Positions 43,371 through 51,655 of a stretch of DNA of 64,000 bases are shown in pieces. The notes beneath the pieces were generated by a model, which ran no database searches, was not told the DNA's origin, and saw only the letters and a list, made by a program, of their open reading frames with translations. A program made the position numbers and the translations under genes. Origin of the DNA: Methylorubrum salsuginis. Its GTDB lineage: Bacteria; Pseudomonadota; Alphaproteobacteria; Rhizobiales; Beijerinckiaceae. Location of the stretch: assembly GCF_900114375.1 (NCBI RefSeq), contig NZ_FOSV01000009.1, positions 1-64,000 on the forward strand, given 5' to 3'. Every line of letters begins with the position of its first letter. The stretch's first letter is position 1.

Positions 43371-43991
43371 ATGAGCGAAGCGGGAGGCGTCTCAGCGATG
43401 GCCGAGAGCGGCAGGGCGCACCAGACCGTCATCAAGAAATACGCCAACCGGCGACTCTACCACACCGGCACGTCGACCTACGTCACCCTCGAAGACCTCG
43501 CCACGATGGTGCAGAACGGCGAGGATTTCATCGTCTACGACGCGCGCTCGGGCGACGACATCACCCGCTCGGTGCTGACGCAGATCATCTTCGAGCAGGA
43601 GAACAAGGCCGGCGACGACAACCTGTTGCCGGTGGCCTTCCTGCGCCAGCTGATTCGCTTCTACGGCGACAGCATGCGCACCATGGTGCCGAGCTTCCTC
43701 GAATTCTCCATGGCGAACTTCGCCAAGGACCAGGACGGCCTGCGCGAGAAGCTGGCCCAGAGCTTCGGCCCCTCCGCCTTCCAGCAGGCGGTGCAGGAGC
43801 AGGTCCGGGCGAACATGACCTTCTTCGGCGACGCCATGAAGATGTTCACCGGCGGCTTCGGCCCCCCTGCCCCGCCCGCCACCCCGCCCGCGACGCCCCC
43901 CGCCCCTGTCACCGGCGGTGGCGATCTCGACGAGCTGAAGAAGCAGATGGCCGAGATGCAGGCGCGGCTGGACTCGCTGGCGCGGAAGTAA
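43371..43991 (+). CDS. phaR: polyhydroxyalkanoate synthesis regulator PhaR
   Basis: The 206-residue protein (197 from the internal ATG at 43398) starts the PHB_acc_N domain with TVIKKYANRRLYHTGTSTYV, followed by LEDLATMVQNGEDFIVYDA and repeated PHB_acc modules. A Pro-rich linker and a C-terminal coiled coil (LDELKKQMAEMQARLDSLAR) complete it. PhaR binds PHB and DNA and represses granule-protein genes; in M. extorquens its homologue also affects acetyl-CoA flux. It is divergent from phaA. Confidence 0.93.
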   Translation: MSEAGGVSAMAESGRAHQTVIKKYANRRLYHTGTSTYVTLEDLATMVQNGEDFIVYDARSGDDITRSVLTQIIFEQENKAGDDNLLPVAFLRQLIRFYGDSMRTMVPSFLEFSMANFAKDQDGLREKLAQSFGPSAFQQAVQEQVRANMTFFGDAMKMFTGGFGPPAPPATPPATPPAPVTGGGDLDELKKQMAEMQARLDSLARK

Positions 43992-44010
43992 GGTTCGACC
44001 CGACCCGCCG

Positions 44011-44053
44011 ACGCAAGAAGGCCCTGGATCCCGGATCCAGGGCCTTCTTGCGT
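44011..44053. terminator. perfect bidirectional terminator hairpin
   Basis: Two 21-base arms (44011-44031 and 44033-44053; ACGCAAGAAGGCC... and its complement) are exact, with only one base between them. It lies between the convergent phaR and corA genes, ending in GTCTTCCC on the plus strand. Confidence 0.8.
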
Positions 44054-44063
44054 CTTCCCATGC

Positions 44064-44114
44064 GGTATCGGCTCGCTCGGAAAGCCGGTTCCCGTCGTTC
44101 GGGCCGAGGCTCTA
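44064..44114. repeat. extragenic palindromic repeat, family B (inverted, diverged)
   Basis: The plus strand reads ATCGGCTCGCTCGGAAAGCC, then GGTTCCCG and TTCGGGCCGAGGCTCTA, the reverse complement of the 33032 copy with several changes. Its end is the corA stop codon: the unit's TAG is the stop. Confidence 0.65.
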
Positions 44115-45116
44115 CAGCCACTTCTTCCAGCGGAAGAATACGTAGGGCAGCACCGCCGCCACCACCATCATCACCACGGCGGACGGGTAGCCGAAGTGCC
44201 ATTTCAGCTCCGGCATGATCTCGAAGTTCATGCCGTAGATCGAGGCGATCAGGGTGGGCGGCATGAACACCACCGCCATGACCGAGAACAGCTTGATGAT
44301 GTTGTTCTGCTCGAGGTTCACCAGCCCGAGCGTCGCGTCGAGCAGGAACTGGATCTTGGACGAGAGGAAGGTCGCGTGCTCTTCCAGCGACTGGAGGTCG
44401 CGCAAGGTGGAGCGTACGTCCTCGCGCAACTCGCGCGGCGCCTTGCTGGTGCGGTAGGTCGCCGAGAGCGAGAGCAGGATGCGCTCCATCGAGACGAGGC
44501 TCTCGCGCTGCTTCGAGATCAGGTCGCCGTGCCGCCCCAGCGCGCGCAAAGTGTCCTGCAGGGCGGTGTTGCGGGCCGACGGATCGTCCCGCTCCTCGAA
44601 GATTTTTCGCGACAATCGGTCGATGCGCTCGCCTTGCAACTGGAGCACGTCGGCCGCGCGGTCGATCACCGCCTCGATCAGCCCGGCCAGGATCGTCTCG
44701 CCGGTGGTCGAGCGCGAGGGGCCGTTGCCGGTGGTGCGGCCCGCACGCTGGGCGTACATCCGGAACGCCTGCGGCTCCTCGTAGCGCACCGTCACGAGGC
44801 GGTTGCCGCGCAGGATGAAGGTGATGCCGGCAAGTCCCGGCTCCTCGGAATCGCTCACCTTCGAGAGCACACGCCCCGTCATGTAGCGGGCGCCCTCCTC
44901 GACATAGAGGAGCTCGGACGGCTCGATGTCCTTCATCTCCTCCCGTGTCGGCACTTGGATGCCCATGAAGGATTCGACCTTCACGTCCTCCTCGCGGGTC
45001 GGGCGGATCATGTCGAGCCAGACCGTGTCCTCGGGGATCGCGTCCTGCAATTCCAGGGGGCGGCGCTCCAGCAGGGTCTGCGCGCCGCCGGGGACCGGCT
45101 GGTGGATGAAGATCAA
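44112..45116 (-). CDS. corA: CorA-type magnesium/divalent metal transporter
   Basis: The 334-residue protein has a long cytoplasmic N-terminal domain, a helical neck (RDLQSLEEHATFLSSKIQFL) and two C-terminal membrane helices (about 270-292 and 302-325). The selectivity motif YGMNFE with MPEL lies between them. CorA forms a pentameric Mg2+ channel. It begins 21 bases after the end of the SDR gene and could be co-transcribed with the three-gene operon upstream, though the functions do not match. Confidence 0.94.
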   Translation of the reverse strand: MIFIHQPVPGGAQTLLERRPLELQDAIPEDTVWLDMIRPTREEDVKVESFMGIQVPTREEMKDIEPSELLYVEEGARYMTGRVLSKVSDSEEPGLAGITFILRGNRLVTVRYEEPQAFRMYAQRAGRTTGNGPSRSTTGETILAGLIEAVIDRAADVLQLQGERIDRLSRKIFEERDDPSARNTALQDTLRALGRHGDLISKQRESLVSMERILLSLSATYRTSKAPRELREDVRSTLRDLQSLEEHATFLSSKIQFLLDATLGLVNLEQNNIIKLFSVMAVVFMPPTLIASIYGMNFEIMPELKWHFGYPSAVVMMVVAAVLPYVFFRWKKWL

Positions 45117-45137
45117 GGGCGGACTCGGGATCGGGCT

Positions 45138-45992
45138 TCAGTCGAGGGCGCCGGGCGGCGGCTCGCTCGCATCCGGCACGAAGAAGTCCGGCGCAAGGGG
45201 GACGCCCGCTGTGACGCGATATTTTGAAAACTCCGTGACACCCTGCTCGGCCAGGAAGCTGTCGTCGATGAGGAAGCGGCCGGTGGTCTCGCGGGACGGC
45301 TTCAGGAACAGCGCGTGGGCGGCATCCGCCATGATTTCGGGCGTGCGGCTCGCCTGCATCAGGGCGTCGCCCCCGAGCAGGTTCTGCACCGCCGCCGTGG
45401 CGATGGTGGTGCGCGGCCACAGGGCGTTGACCGCGATGCCCTTGCCCCGCAATTCGCCCGAGAGCCCGAGCACGCACAGCGACATGCCGAACTTCGCCAT
45501 GGTGTAGGCGAGATGCGGCGAAAACCACTTCTGCGCCATGTCGAGCGGCGGCGACAGCATCAGGATGTGCGGGTTGTCGGCCTTCTCCAGATGCGGGATC
45601 GCGTGCTTGCTGACCATGAAGGTGCCGCGCGCGTTGATCTGATGCATCAGGTCGTAGCGCTTCATCTCGGTGTTGGCCGTGTTCGTCAGCGAGATCGCGC
45701 TGGCGTTGTTCACGACGATGTCGATCCCACCGAATTTTTTGGCTGTTTGGTCGAGCGCATCTTTGACCGCGTCTTCGTCTCTGACATCGACCACCATCGG
45801 CAGGGCCTTGCCGCCGGCCCGCTCGATGGCCTCGGCCGCCGTGTGGATCGTGCCCTCCAGCTTCGGATGCGGCGTGTCGGTCTTGGCCGCGATCGCGACG
45901 TTGGCGCCGTCGCGGGCGGCGCGCAGGCCGATGGCGAGCCCGATGCCGCGCGAGGCGCCGGTGATGAACAGCGTCTTTCCCTGGAGGCTCAT
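45138..45992 (-). CDS. short-chain dehydrogenase, HSDL2-like
   Basis: The 284-residue SDR has TGASRGIG (11-18), VVNNASAISL and the active-site pair in HLAYTMAKFG (Y-x3-K). The order TLFITGASRGIG, KTDTPHPKLEGTIHTAA and LMLSPPLDM is characteristic of the HSDL2/sterol-carrier-like branch. That branch is tied to fatty-acid or sterol metabolism, without an established substrate. Its ATG overlaps the stop of the preceding SDR gene, so both are in one operon with the enoyl-CoA hydratase. Confidence 0.88.
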   Translation of the reverse strand: MSLQGKTLFITGASRGIGLAIGLRAARDGANVAIAAKTDTPHPKLEGTIHTAAEAIERAGGKALPMVVDVRDEDAVKDALDQTAKKFGGIDIVVNNASAISLTNTANTEMKRYDLMHQINARGTFMVSKHAIPHLEKADNPHILMLSPPLDMAQKWFSPHLAYTMAKFGMSLCVLGLSGELRGKGIAVNALWPRTTIATAAVQNLLGGDALMQASRTPEIMADAAHALFLKPSRETTGRFLIDDSFLAEQGVTEFSKYRVTAGVPLAPDFFVPDASEPPPGALD

Positions 45993-46834
45993 GCGTCCCT
46001 CGCGATGCGGAAGCGCTCCGGACGGCGCCCGTCTTCGTCGGTGAAGCCGTAGTCTTGCGCCAAGTCCCCGGCATGGAGGATGGCGCCGGCCCGGGTCAGT
46101 ACGTCCGGGTCGGCGGCGAGCGCGGCGAGCGCCCGGCCGGCATAGAGTGGGCTCTCGGTCGCCATCTCGGTCTGGCCCGCGTCGCGCACCCGCTCGGTGG
46201 CCACGAAACCCGGCGAGAGGCCCAGAGCGCAGACGCCGTGCGGCTTCAGCTCCGCCGCGCAGGCGAAGGCGAGGCGGTTCGTCACCGACTTGGCGAGATC
46301 GTAATAGAGGTCGCCGAGATAATCCTCGGTGCCGAACGAGACGAAGGCGAAGAGCCCGCTCTTCGCCGACACCATGGCGGGCGCCACAGCGCGCGCCAGC
46401 AGCAGCCCCGGATAGGGGCCGGTCCCCAGAAACCCCGAAAACGGCTCGGCCGAGCGGCGCCAGAACGGCGTGCCCCAGCTCGCCCCGTCGGGATAGCGCT
46501 CGCCGTCATAGCCCTCGTTGCCGCCCCAGACGCTGGAGACCGCCACATCGATCCGGCCGAAGCGACGCAGGGCCCAGTGGACCAACTCGTCCACCTGACG
46601 CTCGCTGGTGTGGTCGCACAGGTAGTGGTGCCCCTCGCCTCCCGCCGCATCGACGGCGCGGGCCGCGTCCTCGATGGTCTCGGGCCGGGTCTCGGTGCGC
46701 CGCCCGGTCTCGGAGGAGCGGGCGGTGACGATCACGGTCGCGCCGGCCTCGCCGAGGCCCCGGGCGATGCCCCGCCCGACCCCGCGCGAGGCCCCGGCGA
46801 CGAGGCAGACCTTTCCGCGCAAAGGCAGGCTCAC
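45989..46834 (-). CDS. short-chain dehydrogenase, DHRS1-like
   Basis: The 281-residue SDR starts from a GTG overlapping the enoyl-CoA hydratase stop. It has VAGASRGVGRGIARGL for the cofactor, the YYDLAKSVTNRLAF active-site helix (Y-x3-K) and VSSVWGGNEGYDG in the position used by DHRS1-type enzymes. It should reduce or oxidise a carbonyl/alcohol using NAD(P); the substrate is unknown. It is the middle gene of a tightly overlapping three-gene operon. Confidence 0.87.
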   Translation of the reverse strand: MSLPLRGKVCLVAGASRGVGRGIARGLGEAGATVIVTARSSETGRRTETRPETIEDAARAVDAAGGEGHHYLCDHTSERQVDELVHWALRRFGRIDVAVSSVWGGNEGYDGERYPDGASWGTPFWRRSAEPFSGFLGTGPYPGLLLARAVAPAMVSAKSGLFAFVSFGTEDYLGDLYYDLAKSVTNRLAFACAAELKPHGVCALGLSPGFVATERVRDAGQTEMATESPLYAGRALAALAADPDVLTRAGAILHAGDLAQDYGFTDEDGRRPERFRIARDA

Positions 46835-47604
46835 GGCTTGCGTGCACCGGACAGGAAGCGGGCGAAGGCGGCTTGCGCCTCCTCCGAGGCCAGCCGCTCG
46901 GAGAAGGCTTGCGCCTCCGCCTCGATCGCGGCCTCCACCGCCGCCTGATCCCCGCGGATCAGCGCCCGCGTCGCCGCCACCGCCTCCCGCGGCAGGGTGG
47001 CGAGCCGGGCGGCTTTTTCGAGTGCATGCGCCTCCACCTCGTCGGAGGGCAGGAGCGCGTTGGCGAGGCCGAGCGACACGGCGGTCTCGGCGTCGAAGGT
47101 TTCCGACAGGAGCAGCAGGGCCGAGGCCCGCGCGATGCCGATCCGGCGCGGCAGCAGGTAGCTCGCGGCGGCCTCCGGCACGAGGCCGAGTTCGACGAAG
47201 GGCATGCGAAACCGGCTCTGCGGCCCGACGAAGACGAGGTCGCAATGCAGGCAGAGGGTGGTGCCGACGCCGACCGCGAGCCCGTCGATGGCCGCCACCA
47301 GCGGCGTGCGGGTGCGGGCGAGCTGCCGGATGAAGTGCAGGGCCGGCATATCGAAGAACGAGCCGCCCTTCGCCGCCGCGACGAAGTCGGCCAGATCGTT
47401 GCCGGCGGTGAAGGCACCGGGCAGCCCGGCCAGCACCACCGCGCCGACTTTTTCGGATTTGTCCGCCTCGGCGAGTGCCTCGCGCAGGGCGTCGTACATG
47501 GCGCCGGTCAGCGCGTTCTTCTTCTCCGGACGGTTCATCCGGATCAGCCGCACGCCGTCCGCACGGTCCTCGACGATGACGTGCTCGCTGGTTTGCCCGC
47601 TCAT
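46831..47604 (-). CDS. enoyl-CoA hydratase/isomerase family protein
   Basis: The 257-residue crotonase-fold protein has the two oxyanion-hole segments (GAFTAGNDLADF and IDGLAVGVGTTL) and the Glu in PFVELGLVPEAAAS. It should hydrate or isomerise an enoyl-CoA; the exact reaction is open. It is the first gene of an operon with two SDR genes, pointing to a short side pathway for a CoA thioester. The upstream gap to katG is 132 bases. Confidence 0.9.
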   Translation of the reverse strand: MSGQTSEHVIVEDRADGVRLIRMNRPEKKNALTGAMYDALREALAEADKSEKVGAVVLAGLPGAFTAGNDLADFVAAAKGGSFFDMPALHFIRQLARTRTPLVAAIDGLAVGVGTTLCLHCDLVFVGPQSRFRMPFVELGLVPEAAASYLLPRRIGIARASALLLLSETFDAETAVSLGLANALLPSDEVEAHALEKAARLATLPREAVAATRALIRGDQAAVEAAIEAEAQAFSERLASEEAQAAFARFLSGARKP

Positions 47605-47690
47605 GCGCGAAAAGCTCCCCGCGCCCTGCCCCGCCTCTCCTTCGGACGGATGGCGGGGATTGTCGAGGGGTGGTCGCCTCGAACGGAAAA

Positions 47691-47712
47691 CGGGCGGCCA
47701 ACCGGCCGCCCG
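47691..47712 (-). terminator. katG terminator
   Basis: Arms CGGGCGGCC and GGCCGCCCG flank a four-base loop. On the minus strand the stem is followed by GTTTTCCGTTC, a T-rich tail, 25 bases after the katG stop. Confidence 0.75.
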
Positions 47713-47736
47713 CTCGCTCCAACGACGGCCGTCCGA

Positions 47737-50010
47737 TCAGACCCGCAGGTCGAACCGGTCGAGGTTCATCACCTTGTCCCAGACCTTCACGAAATCGCGC
47801 ACGAAGCGCTTGTGTCCGTCGGCGCCGGCATAGACCTCCGTCACCGCGCGCAGTTGCGCGTTCGAACCGAAGACGAGGTCGCAGCGGGTGGCCGTGTACT
47901 TCGTCTGCCCGCTTTCGCGGTCGTCGAGGGTGAAGGACATTCCGGCCGGGTCCGCCTTCTTCCACTCATAGTCCATGCTGGTCAGCACGGTGAAGAAGTC
48001 GTTGGTCAGCACGCCGACGCGGTCGGTGAAGATGCCGTGGTTCGAGCCGTCGTGGTTCAGGTTGAGCGCGCGGGTGCCGCCGGCCAGCACCACCCATTCG
48101 GGGGCGGTAAGCGCCAGGAGGTTCGCCCGGTCGAGGAAGACCTCCTCGGGTGCGACCTTTCCGCCCGTGATCTCGGCGAAGCGGTCGTCGATGTAGTTGC
48201 GGAAACCGTCGACCACGGGCTTCAGCCACTCGAAGCTCGCCTCGTCGGTGAGTTCGGACGTGGTGTCCATCCGCCCCGGCGCGAACGGCACCGTGACATC
48301 GACGCCGGCCTCTTGAGCCGCCTTCTCCACTGCGGCGCAGCCGCCGAGCACGATCAGGTCGGCGAGCGAGACCGTCTTTCCGCCGGTCGCCTTACCGTTG
48401 AAGCTCGAGGCGACGCCCCGCAGCGTCTCGATCACCGGCACGGCGCGGCGGTTGACCGACCAGCCGATCTGCGGGGCGAGTGCGATGCGGGCGCCGTTCG
48501 CGCCGCCGCGCTTGTCGCTCTTGCGGTAGGTCGAGGCGGACGAGAACGCCGTGAAGGCGAGGTCCGATACCGAATGGCCGCTGGCGAGAATTTCCGCCTT
48601 GAGAGCCGAGATGTCCGCGGCATCGATCACCGGATGGTCGAGCGCCGGGATCGGGTCCTGCCAGATCAGGTCGTTCTCGAGCTTCTTCTCCGGGCCGAGA
48701 TAGCGCTCCTTCGGACCCATGTCACGGTGGGTGAGCTTGTACCACGCCTTCGAGAACTCCAGCGTGAAGTAGTCGAAATCTTCCAGGAACTTCTGGCAAA
48801 TTTCACGATAGACCGGATCGACCTTCAGCGCGATGTCGCTGGTCATCATCATCAGCGGATGGGTCTTGCCCGGAATATGCGCGTCGGGGGTGCGCGGCGC
48901 ATTCGGGTCGGTCGGCTCCCACTGCAGGGCACCGGCCGGGCTCTTGGTCTGCTTCCAGTCGAACTTGAAGAGGTTGGTGAGGTAGTCGTTGTCCCACGAG
49001 GTGGGGTTCGGCACCCACGAGCCCTCGATGCCGTTCGTCATCGTCTGCTCGGCGGAGCCCTTGCCCTCCGGGTTGTGCCAGCCCAGCCCCATCGCCTCCA
49101 TCGGGGCGATCTCCGGCGGCGGGCCGATCCGGTCGGCCTTGACCATGCCGTGGCTCTTGCCGAAAGCGTGGCCGCCCGCGATCAGCGCCACCGTCTCCAC
49201 GTCGTTCATCGCCATGCGGGTGAAGGTGACGCGGATGTCGTGCGCGGACGCAGCCGGATCGCCGCTGGCGTAGGGGCCTTCCGGGTTCACGTAGATCAGC
49301 GCCTGATGCGAGGCCGCGAGCGGCTGCTCCAGATCGTAATCGGGGTCGCCGTTTTGGCCGCGCCAGCGCTTATCGCGGTTCACCATCTCGTCGGGAGACT
49401 TGACGTTGTGCGGGTCCCACAGCTCCGGGCCCCAGTAGGTGGCGTTGTCGGCCTCCCAGGCGTCGCGGCGACCGCCGGCGAAGCCGTAGGTCGGGAAGTT
49501 CATGATCTCGAGGGCGACGGTGCCGGTCAGCACCATCAGGTCGGCCCAGGACAGGGCGTTGCCGTATTTCTGCTTGATCGGCCAGATCAGGCGGCGGGAC
49601 TTGTCGGTGTTGCCGTTGTCCCACCAGCTGCTGATCGGGGCGAAGCGCTGGAGGCCCTCGCCGGCGCCGCCGCGCCCGTCGGCGATGCGGTAGGTGCCGG
49701 CCGAGTGCCAGGCCATGCGGATCATCTGCGGGCCGTAATTGCCGTAATCGGACGGCCACCACGACACCGAACTCGTCAGGAACGAGCGGATATCGGCTTT
49801 CAGCTCCTCGTAATTGATCGATTCGAAGGCTGCCTTGTAGTCGAAGTCGGGCCCGAGCGGGTCGGCCTGCGGTCCGTTCTGGTGCAGCGTCTCGACCCGC
49901 AGGCGGTCGGGATACCACTGCTCCAACGTCGGCGGCGAGGCGAACGTGCCGCCGACGCGGTCCCCGCCGAAGGGGCATTTGCCCGAAAGGACATCGGTAT
50001 AGGTTTCCAT
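47737..50010 (-). CDS. katG: catalase-peroxidase
   Basis: The 757-residue protein has the distal haem site R98, W101, H102 ([10 protein letters not shown]), the proximal H281 ([14 protein letters not shown]) and all three residues of the Met-Tyr-Trp adduct (W101, Y240, M266) needed for catalase activity. The second, degenerate peroxidase domain is complete. The ATG at 50010 gives [16 protein letters not shown], the usual start with a short extension. It removes hydrogen peroxide. A terminator follows. No regulator gene such as oxyR is adjacent. Confidence 0.96.
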   Translation of the reverse strand: METYTDVLSGKCPFGGDRVGGTFASPPTLEQWYPDRLRVETLHQNGPQADPLGPDFDYKAAFESINYEELKADIRSFLTSSVSWWPSDYGNYGPQMIRMAWHSAGTYRIADGRGGAGEGLQRFAPISSWWDNGNTDKSRRLIWPIKQKYGNALSWADLMVLTGTVALEIMNFPTYGFAGGRRDAWEADNATYWGPELWDPHNVKSPDEMVNRDKRWRGQNGDPDYDLEQPLAASHQALIYVNPEGPYASGDPAASAHDIRVTFTRMAMNDVETVALIAGGHAFGKSHGMVKADRIGPPPEIAPMEAMGLGWHNPEGKGSAEQTMTNGIEGSWVPNPTSWDNDYLTNLFKFDWKQTKSPAGALQWEPTDPNAPRTPDAHIPGKTHPLMMMTSDIALKVDPVYREICQKFLEDFDYFTLEFSKAWYKLTHRDMGPKERYLGPEKKLENDLIWQDPIPALDHPVIDAADISALKAEILASGHSVSDLAFTAFSSASTYRKSDKRGGANGARIALAPQIGWSVNRRAVPVIETLRGVASSFNGKATGGKTVSLADLIVLGGCAAVEKAAQEAGVDVTVPFAPGRMDTTSELTDEASFEWLKPVVDGFRNYIDDRFAEITGGKVAPEEVFLDRANLLALTAPEWVVLAGGTRALNLNHDGSNHGIFTDRVGVLTNDFFTVLTSMDYEWKKADPAGMSFTLDDRESGQTKYTATRCDLVFGSNAQLRAVTEVYAGADGHKRFVRDFVKVWDKVMNLDRFDLRV

Positions 50011-50343
50011 GGTCCTTCCCCTTTTCGTCACTGCGCGCGCGCAAGCGGCGGGGAGGGCCGAGATCCGGCCTCGCGTCCCGCACGGATGCGACGCGACCGG
50101 CCTTCGGCAATCGGGCCGGCAGCCGGAGCGTCCTGTCCATCAAGGCTGCCGTCGGGACTGTTCGGTGCTCGAACGGCTGGCCTCAAGCGCTCAGGCCGCC
50201 GAATGTTCCCGAGCTTGGCCGGCGCCATTTCGGCGCACCTTCGAGGGCGGCGTCGGGGGTGGATCTCGGCGTGTCGCGACCCAGCGGGACCGTGCCGGAG
50301 GGCGGGGGCCAGGGGCCCTTCACCGTTCGAACGCGCGAGCCCG
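50011..50343. promoter_or_regulatory. upstream region of katG
   Basis: This 333-base gap lies upstream of katG and downstream of the isomerase gene. It should hold the katG promoter, and an OxyR-type site would be expected from work on other alphaproteobacteria. I see no clear such palindrome and no gene. Confidence 0.35.
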
Positions 50344-51363
50344 CTACGCGACGCCGGTGCGCAACAGATCGTGATAATGCACGAGGCCCACGGGGCGTCC
50401 GTCCTCGACCACGACGAGGGCGGTGATCTTCATCGCCTCCTGGATCTGCAAGGCTTTCGCCAGCAGGGTCTCGGGCGTGATCGTGCGGGGGTTGCGGGTC
50501 ATCACCGCATCCACCGCGAGGGCGTCGAGGCCGTCCTTGAAGAAGATCGCGCGGCGCACGTCGCCGTCGGTGACGATGCCGGCGAGCCGCCCCTCGGCAT
50601 CGGTCACCAGCACCGAGCCGAAGCCCTTGGCGTCGATCTCGGCCACCGCCGCCCGCATCGGGGTGCCGAGCGCCACGATCGGCAGGCGTTCGCCGCCATG
50701 CATCACCTCGCGCACCTGACGCAGCGAGGCGCCGAGCTTGCCGCCGGGATGGAACACGGAGAAATCGCGGGCCGAGAAGCCGCGGGCCTCGAGCAGCGCC
50801 ACGGCCAGCGCGTCGCCCAGCGCCAGCTGCATCGCCGTCGAGGTCGTCGGCGCCAGCCCGTTGGGACAGGCTTCCTTGGCCTTCGGCAGCGTCAGGCAGA
50901 TGTCGGCCTCGCGGCCGAGCGTCGAGCCAGCGTTGCAGGTGATCGCCACGAGCGCGACGCCGTAGCGGCGGGTGTAGCCGATGATGTCGGCGAGTTCCGT
51001 GGTCTCGCCTGACCACGACAGGGCCAGCACCACGTCCTCGGGTTGGACCATGCCGAGATCGCCGTGGCTCGCCTCGGCCGGGTGGACGTAGAGGGCCGGC
51101 GTGCCGGTGGAGGCCATGGTCGCGGCGATCTTGCGGGCGACGTGGCCGGACTTGCCCATGCCGGTGCAGATCACCCGGCCGCGCCCGGCGCCGATCCGCG
51201 CCACGGCACGCGCGAAGGCCGCCCCCATGCCGTTGCCGATCGCCGCCATCAGGCAGGCGAGGCCCTCGCGTTCGGTCTCGATGGTGCGCAGGGCCGAAGC
51301 CACGGCCGACATGTGGGCCGCATCGTCGCCGTCCGTCGCCTCGATCCGCTGGGCAAGGGCCAT
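50344..51363 (-). CDS. KpsF/GutQ/KdsD-type arabinose-5-phosphate isomerase
   Basis: The 339-residue protein has an N-terminal SIS domain (GMGKSGH at 68-74; HPAEASHGDLGM; LALSWSGETTEL) and two C-terminal CBS domains (about 218-275 and 285-339). It interconverts ribulose-5-phosphate and arabinose-5-phosphate, the first step towards Kdo for lipopolysaccharide or capsule. The start was set at MALAQRIEATDGDD; the frame is open far upstream but not family-like. The divergent outer-membrane protein gene begins 293 bases away. Confidence 0.92.
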   Translation of the reverse strand: MALAQRIEATDGDDAAHMSAVASALRTIETEREGLACLMAAIGNGMGAAFARAVARIGAGRGRVICTGMGKSGHVARKIAATMASTGTPALYVHPAEASHGDLGMVQPEDVVLALSWSGETTELADIIGYTRRYGVALVAITCNAGSTLGREADICLTLPKAKEACPNGLAPTTSTAMQLALGDALAVALLEARGFSARDFSVFHPGGKLGASLRQVREVMHGGERLPIVALGTPMRAAVAEIDAKGFGSVLVTDAEGRLAGIVTDGDVRRAIFFKDGLDALAVDAVMTRNPRTITPETLLAKALQIQEAMKITALVVVEDGRPVGLVHYHDLLRTGVA

Positions 51364-51655
51364 GTGGGGGTCCGGTCTGTCGTCTCGTCTCTCGCGTGCG
51401 TTCTTAGCCGTGAATGTGGTCGCAAGGGGGCTATCGCTCGGTCTCGCGCGCGGGCCGGGCGGAGGCCGCCCCGAACCGCGCCGAAACCGGCCGTTAACCC
51501 TGTCCGGTATAGCTCGGTTAACCATGGCGGGCCCGTGGGACGGGTCCGCCGACGGCATCGAGGGAAGAGCGCAGGCGGTGACACGCGAGCGGCCGATCAC
51601 GGGAGAGCGCGCGAGCCGCGCCGGGGCGGGCCGCCTCGCCCCGCCGCGTGATGTC

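Noticed and set aside
46873-51012. Very long open frame on the plus strand antisense to enoyl-CoA hydratase, katG and the isomerase gene
   Set aside because: High-GC codon bias keeps antisense frames open. The opposite strand has complete, recognisable proteins through the whole range, and the translated product is Arg/Gly/His-rich without any domain.
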